This document shows positions 14,622-18,967 of a DNA stretch of 18,967 bases, piece by piece. The position numbers and the translations under genes were made by a program. This DNA is from Candidatus Neomicrothrix sp. UBA2974 (GTDB lineage: Bacteria; Actinomycetota; Acidimicrobiia; Acidimicrobiales; MedAcidi-G1). The notes below the pieces were generated by a model. That model had not been told where the DNA came from and searched no databases. It saw only the letters and a list, made by a program, of their open reading frames with translations. How positions within the stretch are numbered: the stretch's first letter is position 1; each line of letters begins with the position of its first letter. The stretch spans positions 3,683 through 22,649 of the forward strand of contig DEAU01000033.1 in the NCBI GenBank assembly GCA_002348705.1, read 5' to 3'.

Positions 14622-15338
14622 ATGGGTATCTGGGAGCTAGCCGGCGGTTTCATCCTGGTGGTGATCAGCTCAACTATCGCTGGCGCACTGGGTTTTGGCG
14701 GAGGGATTGTGACGATTCCCTTCTTAGTGCTGATTAATCCAGATTTCGTGCCAGTGCCGATTGTTCTCATGACACCTGTATTTACGGGTCTGGTGGCGTT
14801 CAGAGAGCGAAAGTGGGTGGACCTCTCCGTCCTGAAGTGGGTATCCGTTGGCTTTGTCCCCGCGATGGCGGTCGGATCTTTCACCCTTGTTGCAGCTAGT
14901 TCTAGAGCATTGGGTGTTCTCATCAGTCTGCTATTGCTAGCGGCCATAGGGATGCAGCTAGCCCGCCCTCAGTTGAAGCACGCAACCTCAACCTTTTTGG
15001 TGGGTGGAGCATTAGGTGGATTTATGGCAAATACGGTGGGTATACCGACCATCGGACTGGCGCTAGCGATGAGCAATTTTGAAGGTCCAACGTTTCGGTC
15101 CACGCTGAACACCTGCACCACTGGACTAACACTGATCTCTATCGTCGTGCTCGCTTCAACAAATCAGATCGATCGCACCGCTCTCATCACAGCAGGTGTC
15201 CTAGTCTTCGCAGCAGCAGTTGGCTTCCTCCTCAGTGGGCCAATTCGCCATTTCGTGGATCGAAGGGGAATTACTCAACTTGTCTATGCGGTGGCTGCAC
15301 TAGGTGCAGTCAGCTTGCTGATTCGATCAGTAGCGTGA
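14622..15338 (+). CDS. TauE/SafE-family permease, copy 1
   Basis: The 238-residue membrane protein shows the family signature GALGFGGGIVTIPFLVLINP in the first half and the related GGALGGFMANTVGIPTIGLALAM in the second half, with about eight membrane segments. TauE/SafE proteins are proposed exporters of sulphite, sulphoacetate or other small organosulphur anions; the actual substrate varies and is unknown here. The ATG at 14622 has only a GAGTGG-like ribosome binding site. A perfect TTGACA at 14606-14611 is too close to the start to be its -35. A gap-free paralogue lies at 16858-17574, described there. Confidence 0.88.
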   Translation: MGIWELAGGFILVVISSTIAGALGFGGGIVTIPFLVLINPDFVPVPIVLMTPVFTGLVAFRERKWVDLSVLKWVSVGFVPAMAVGSFTLVAASSRALGVLISLLLLAAIGMQLARPQLKHATSTFLVGGALGGFMANTVGIPTIGLALAMSNFEGPTFRSTLNTCTTGLTLISIVVLASTNQIDRTALITAGVLVFAAAVGFLLSGPIRHFVDRRGITQLVYAVAALGAVSLLIRSVA

Positions 15339-15380
15339 TTGCAAATGACCGGTCAGAGGCCTATATCAAGTGCTCTGCAG

Positions 15381-15635
15381 CTATGGATACGGGCAATGAC
15401 GGCACGAGTTGCCACAACAACTACCGGCCGCTAATAAAGCAATCTCTGTAAAAACCAGAAATCCTGTGACTGGATCTGTGTAGGTGTCTGATCCATTCCG
15501 CACGGCAGCTGCGTGGGCGGAGAAATAAGGCTCTTGCTGCTGGTTCTCGGCGATTGTTCCAGAGTACCGATCACTTCTGGCTGTTTTAGTTGACGAGAAC
15601 AAATGTCGGGACCTCTGCAGTGACGAGCGAGGCAT
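15381..15635 (-). CDS. Small Cys-rich DUF5522 protein
   Basis: The C-terminal half of this 84-residue product (HAAAVRNG, then YTDPVTGFLVFTEIAL, then CCGNSCRHCPYP) matches the DUF5522 family, whose hallmark is CCGxGCRHCPY after a FVFT strand. Four cysteines and a histidine close together suggest metal or iron-sulphur binding, which is unproven. The ATG at 15635 is 9 nt after an AGAGG; a TTG lies one codon before it. The first 40 residues are polar and lack family resemblance, so a GTG start nearer the domain is possible. It ends 42 nt from the convergent permease stop and is divergent from the LLM oxidoreductase. Confidence 0.75.
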   Translation of the reverse strand: MPRSSLQRSRHLFSSTKTARSDRYSGTIAENQQQEPYFSAHAAAVRNGSDTYTDPVTGFLVFTEIALLAAGSCCGNSCRHCPYP

Positions 15636-15741
15636 CAAGAGTCGCCTCTGATCCGTCTCAGAGTCGAGTCAGGATAATCCCCGTTACCTCGGCTGGTAGG
15701 CCAGCACCGCCCCAGATCGCGTAGACAGTCGTTCCATCGGG

Positions 15742-15747
15742 TATATC
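15742..15747 (+). promoter_or_regulatory. Candidate -10 element TATATC for the LLM oxidoreductase gene
   Basis: TATATC would start transcription near 15754, leaving a leader of about 32 nt that consists mostly of the hairpin at 15759-15779. The -35 region is weak (GTAGAC-like). Confidence 0.35.
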
Positions 15748-15758
15748 GAATCGGCCTG

Positions 15759-15779
15759 AGTTTGCTTTTCAGGCAAACT
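15759..15779 (+). other. Hairpin directly upstream of the LLM oxidoreductase start codon
   Basis: AGTTTGC (15759-15765) and GCAAACT (15773-15779) form a perfect 7-bp stem with a 7-nt loop, ending 6 nt before the ATG at 15786. No Shine-Dalgarno is visible outside it, so in the mRNA the hairpin occupies the place where a ribosome would normally dock. Confidence 0.5.
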
Positions 15780-15785
15780 GTCTGG

Positions 15786-16757
15786 ATGGAGATCAACTTT
15801 GGAGTTTTTATACCCCAAGGATGGAAGATGGATTTGGTTTCGATCCCCGATCCAGTCGACAAGTGGGCCAAGGCAGTGGAAGTTGCCAAGTACGCCGAAG
15901 AACTGAATCTAGACTCACTCTGGGTCTATGACCACTTCCACAACTTTCCCAACCCCGCCAACGAGACAGTGTTTGATGCCTGGACTGTCCTCGCAGCGAT
16001 TAGTCAAACCACCAGTCGGATCAAACTTGGTCAGATGGTGACCTGCACGCCGTATCGGGAACCCAGTCTCACCGCCAAGATCACCTCGAACTTAGATGTG
16101 ATGTCCAATGGTCGCCTGATATGGGGTGTCGGTGCTGGCTGGTACGAGCACGAGTTCGTCGGATATGGCTATCGGTTCCCAAGTCCCGCGGAGCGCATCA
16201 AGATGATGGAAGAAGCGATCGAGATCGTGACAGCGATGTGGTCCCAGCAAAACGTGAACTACGAGGGGCGGTTCTACTCGATGAAGGGTGGCCAGTGTGA
16301 TCCAAAACCTGTCCAGCGACCGAGACCACAGGTGTTGATAGGGGGCCAAGGAGAACAACTGACCCTTAGGGCGGTAGCGCGCCTCGGCGATGCCTCGAAC
16401 TTTGGGGGAACCCCCGAGCAGTTCGCTCATAAGTGCACTGTGCTTCGGGACCACTGCCGCGATTTGGGACGCGACTACGACGAAATTCAGAAGACAATCT
16501 GCGGTGAGGTAGTCCTCCGAGAAGACGAAAAGGAAATCGTCGACGGAGGCAGCCGCTCGGTTCAAGGTTTGGAATTCGAGGAGTGGCGCTCCTTGAACTT
16601 TGTTGGAACACCCGAGCAGGTTGCCGAGAAGATGCAGGCTTATATTGACCAAGGGTGCACGGCCTTCTACCCATGGTGCAGTGATTATCCAGAAACCGAA
16701 TCAGTTCGACTTCTCGCCGAAAAGGTCATGCCCGAAGTTCGACTCGCCAACTCCTAA
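15786..16757 (+). CDS. LLM-class flavin-dependent oxidoreductase, probably F420-dependent
   Basis: The 323-residue product is a luciferase-like (bacterial luciferase family) TIM barrel. Marks are MEINFGVFIPQGWKMDL at the start, SLWVYDHF (44-51), the IKLGQMVTCTPYREPSLTAK strand and loop (79-98), NGRLIWGVGAGWYEHEFVGYG (108-128) and PQVLIGGQGEQLTLRAVARLGDASN (181-205). In Actinobacteria, proteins of this spelling are annotated as F420-dependent oxidoreductases, transferring hydride between reduced F420 and varied small substrates. The ATG at 15786 fits the family's first strand; an upstream start at 15762 would run through the hairpin. It lies between two TauE/SafE paralogues on the same strand. 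Confidence 0.9.
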   Translation: MEINFGVFIPQGWKMDLVSIPDPVDKWAKAVEVAKYAEELNLDSLWVYDHFHNFPNPANETVFDAWTVLAAISQTTSRIKLGQMVTCTPYREPSLTAKITSNLDVMSNGRLIWGVGAGWYEHEFVGYGYRFPSPAERIKMMEEAIEIVTAMWSQQNVNYEGRFYSMKGGQCDPKPVQRPRPQVLIGGQGEQLTLRAVARLGDASNFGGTPEQFAHKCTVLRDHCRDLGRDYDEIQKTICGEVVLREDEKEIVDGGSRSVQGLEFEEWRSLNFVGTPEQVAEKMQAYIDQGCTAFYPWCSDYPETESVRLLAEKVMPEVRLANS

Positions 16758-16857
16758 CGGTTGGGGGGCGAGGGTCCACTTCAAAGCCCTAGTTGTCGAT
16801 ACGTGCATAAGCGCCTGTTCCTAACTCCAAGCGGTAGAGGCATGGAAGAGTGAGAAG

Positions 16858-17574
16858 GTGAGCGAGTGGGAACTGGTTGCAGGCTTTGCTTTATGGGTTG
16901 TTGCTACAACCTTGAGCGGGGCATTGGGTTTTGGCGGGGGCATTGTCGGCGTTCCGTTTCTGGTTCTAATAAACCCAGAGTTTGTTCCCGTTCCTCTACT
17001 CCTGCAGGGAATTTTCTTCACTAGTGCGGTTGCCTGGAGGGAACGAAGAGCGGTAGACCTTTCAGCGCTTAAGTGGGCAACCATCGGTTTGCTCCCTGGC
17101 GTAGCGCTGGGAACATGGACGCTGACTTCAGTCAGCAAGGACGTTCTCGGACTTCTCATCGGCCTCTTTCTTCTGGCCGTCATCAGTCTTCAGGCAACTG
17201 GTTTTCGTCTGAAGCAAAATCAGAGGACGTTGAGTTTGGGTGGCGCCATAGGTGGCTTTACGGGCATCACCGCTGGTATTCCTCTCGTTCCGTTGGCGCT
17301 TGTGATGAGCCATTACCAGGGTCCTAGGTTTCGCTCAACCTTGAATGGATGGGGAATGACGATGGCAATCGTTTCTGTCATGACACTCGCCTTCGCTAAC
17401 GAGATTGATCGGTCGGATCTAGCGGTTGCAGCCGTGCTAGCCCTCGCTGCAGTTGTCGGGATTGCGCTTAGTGGCCCCCTTCGCCATATTGTGGATCGTC
17501 GCGGTGTGGCCCAAGCCGTATACGCAGTCGGCGCGTTGGGTGCTGTCGCCCTTTTGGTGCGCTCACTGACATGA
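16858..17574 (+). CDS. TauE/SafE-family permease, copy 2
   Basis: The 238-residue membrane protein is the paralogue of the one at 14622. It has the same length, aligns end to end without a gap, and by hand count 130 of 238 residues are identical. Shared blocks include GALGFGGGIV, the PFLVLINP and FVPVP pair, FRSTLN, and VDRRG in the last loop. It differs in loops that might set substrate choice (for example PLLLQGIFF for PIVLMTPVF). The GTG at 16858 follows a GAGAAG; the LLM oxidoreductase stop is 100 nt upstream. Family knowledge suggests export of a small sulphur-containing anion, unproven here. Confidence 0.87.
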   Translation: MSEWELVAGFALWVVATTLSGALGFGGGIVGVPFLVLINPEFVPVPLLLQGIFFTSAVAWRERRAVDLSALKWATIGLLPGVALGTWTLTSVSKDVLGLLIGLFLLAVISLQATGFRLKQNQRTLSLGGAIGGFTGITAGIPLVPLALVMSHYQGPRFRSTLNGWGMTMAIVSVMTLAFANEIDRSDLAVAAVLALAAVVGIALSGPLRHIVDRRGVAQAVYAVGALGAVALLVRSLT

Positions 17575-17612
17575 ATTCCGTGGCAGACCAGATCTTTGAC
17601 TCATGCCGTCTC

Positions 17613-17757
17613 CTGGTGCACCAGTTATCCGCTTGAAAGCGGCGTGACCTGTGCCAACGCAGTTCGGCGGACAGCTGCCGGCTACCTTGAAGGCGGAAAC
17701 AAGAGCACAAAACCCAGCGCCTGTCGGTGTGGGTGACGGTGAGCCGACCTGCAGGCG
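17613..17757. other. Convergent intergenic stretch with several inverted repeats
   Basis: Between the permease stop (17574) and the metallopeptidase stop (17788) there are 213 nt without a supportable gene. Within them lie a perfect 12-bp palindrome CTGGTGCACCAG (17613-17624), a CCGCT-TGAA-AGCGG tetraloop hairpin (17629-17642), and a larger imperfect hairpin (17718-17757) with outer stem CGCCTG/CAGGCG and inner TCGG/CCGA. None is followed by a T run in either direction, so they are not typical intrinsic terminators. A small non-coding RNA or protein-binding sites are possible. Confidence 0.35.
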
Positions 17758-17787
17758 GGGTTCTGTCTAGGTTGCGTCGGTCGGCGG

Positions 17788-18967
17788 TCAGTTTTCAGCG
17801 AACTTAGGAAGAATTCGTAGTTGTTCTTCAATGGGCAGTAGGACGAATTTGTCGAATTCGACGATGAAGTCCGACATGGTCATTCCATAAGTTTTCAGGA
17901 ACGCCCCTTCATGGCCTAGTTCATTGAGGTTTGGATAGAACACTTCAAGTAAGGCATCTGGTCCTACGAGGTTGGACAAGTAGGCGTGTGCCCAGGTCCC
18001 GTAGTCGTATCCCACGTTGTTCATTCCGTGAGGAGGGATTTCGTTTGCTCTCTTTTCTGGGTTGTTCTTCTGCCAGTCCCTCAAGAAGGTCATCTTGTCT
18101 GTCATCCGGTCAGGGAATGAGTTCCAATCGGAGGCAGTCAGTTCACCTGCTTCGCGAAGCCGTTGAACTGCGGTTTGCGCCATCCATTCGGCACCGCCTT
18201 CGCCGAACCAGTTTGCTGTGTTCTGCACGCCAAATTCGTTCCACCGCTTGTCACGGTCGAAGGTGTATATGAAGGCGTGTTGGACTGCGTGAAAGTACTC
18301 GTGGAAGACCGTTGTCTGGTCGCTGGCATACGAGCCGCCGTCACAGATCTCTGCGAATCCCATTGGGTATGAAGAACTGAAGAGATGGATATTCCAAGCT
18401 CTCATACCGTTACGTCCCGCATTACCTGTGCACTTGAGCTCGAGAACAGCTTTGGAAACTGCAGCCGCCTGTTCCGGGAGAAACTTGGCTACGTGTTCGT
18501 TCTCGAGACAGTCCTGTTTGTCTCCGAAACGGTCCAGCCAACGGGTGCAGAACTGATCGGCAAGTTCTGTGGCGGCGTCCACATCGATACCAGCGACCCA
18601 GTATTCAAGCGGACCGTAATTGCCCCATTCTTCGGTTGCTGCGAATAGAGCCTCCTCTATTAGCTCTTTGGTTTGGGGCGCAACATCAGAGGCGTAGAAC
18701 AACTGTGGTGGCTGCTCTATCTGCTTTCCCCAGGGATCTGCAGCAGCCTTTTCCTCGTAGGCAATGATGCAATTCTCCAGAAGGAGGAGTTCTTCGGCAT
18801 CGGGATCCTCGTTGATGAAACTCAAAGTGCGTGCTGCACCTACTACTCCGATTGTGCATGTGGGAAAAGTGAGGTCGCCGTAGAGGCTGTGGGAAGCTCT
18901 AGCGACGTTGAACCGCTCAAATAAGTCGGTAGTCGTGGGTGCCGCAGTTGTGGTTGGCGGTGCGGCA
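17788..18967 (-). CDS. Secreted HExxH zinc metallopeptidase (5' end beyond window)
   Basis: The frame stays open to the right edge, so the first internal start (TTG at 18825) is not the true beginning. Of 392 visible residues the first 13 are Ala/Pro/Thr (APPTTTAAPTTT-like), the usual linker after a signal peptide or lipobox in actinobacterial exported proteins; the export signal itself would be off the window. The catalytic HEYFH is at visible residues 222-226, and WFGEGGAEW follows about 30 residues on, giving the third zinc ligand (probably Glu256). This is the gluzincin pattern of Peptidase_MA-like enzymes. Four of the five cysteines before the HEYFH could form disulphides. The substrate is unknown. 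The gene is convergent with the second permease. Confidence 0.8.
   Translation of the reverse strand, partial: AAPPTTTAAPTTTDLFERFNVARASHSLYGDLTFPTCTIGVVGAARTLSFINEDPDAEELLLLENCIIAYEEKAAADPWGKQIEQPPQLFYASDVAPQTKELIEEALFAATEEWGNYGPLEYWVAGIDVDAATELADQFCTRWLDRFGDKQDCLENEHVAKFLPEQAAAVSKAVLELKCTGNAGRNGMRAWNIHLFSSSYPMGFAEICDGGSYASDQTTVFHEYFHAVQHAFIYTFDRDKRWNEFGVQNTANWFGEGGAEWMAQTAVQRLREAGELTASDWNSFPDRMTDKMTFLRDWQKNNPEKRANEIPPHGMNNVGYDYGTWAHAYLSNLVGPDALLEVFYPNLNELGHEGAFLKTYGMTMSDFIVEFDKFVLLPIEEQLRILPKFAEN

Noticed and set aside
15635..15889. Minus-strand frame of 84 codons overlapping the start of the LLM gene
   Set aside because: It is antisense to the conserved N-terminus of the oxidoreductase and to its leader, and has no domain features.

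Overview
The window reads as a chromosomal piece from an actinobacterium, most likely a marine or freshwater Acidimicrobiia-type lineage. This is an inference from several things visible here: frequent GTG and TTG starts, secreted proteins with Thr/Pro/acid-rich linkers at both window edges, a PPOX-class split-barrel protein and an LLM oxidoreductase of the F420-using type, and a CT398-like zinc-ribbon gene beside a histidine phosphatase, an arrangement familiar from Actinobacteria. There is no rRNA, tRNA, CRISPR array, transposase or integrase that I can recognise.

Left third (160-7373, minus strand): a compact operon encodes a complete 2-oxoacid dehydrogenase complex, transcribed E1alpha, E1beta, E2, E3, with 4-nt stop/start overlaps at two of the three junctions. 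It is followed by a MalY/PatB-type PLP enzyme and then a creatinase-like M24 protein with the creatinase catalytic residues intact. The likely logic is amino acid to 2-oxoacid to acyl-CoA. The role of creatine cleavage (to sarcosine and urea) in that unit is open. A Thr-rich protein tail ends at the left edge.

Middle (7374-9992, plus strand): a GC-rich divergent control region holds a perfect 10-bp palindrome, hairpins and a strong plus-strand intrinsic terminator with no gene before it. After it come a PPOX split-barrel protein, a CT398-like coiled-coil zinc-ribbon protein, a small membrane protein and a histidine phosphatase, closely spaced and probably co-transcribed.

Then (10011-13422): a phosphotransferase-fold kinase and a pentapeptide-repeat protein lie on the minus strand, divergent from an EamA-type transporter on the plus strand. 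An ABM-domain protein follows that appears to be leaderless.

Right third (13503-18967): base composition is visibly less GC-rich. It carries a tandem-DUF2061 membrane protein, a small membrane protein, two TauE/SafE-family permeases that are paralogues (about 55% identical by hand alignment, no gaps) bracketing a tiny Cys-rich DUF5522 protein and an LLM oxidoreductase, and a secreted HExxH metallopeptidase whose N-terminus lies beyond the window. This looks like a more variable region.

I did not find a clearly new multi-gene defence or mobile system. The most unusual items are the creatinase attached to the dehydrogenase operon, the structured leader at 7443-7688, and the TauE/SafE pair.
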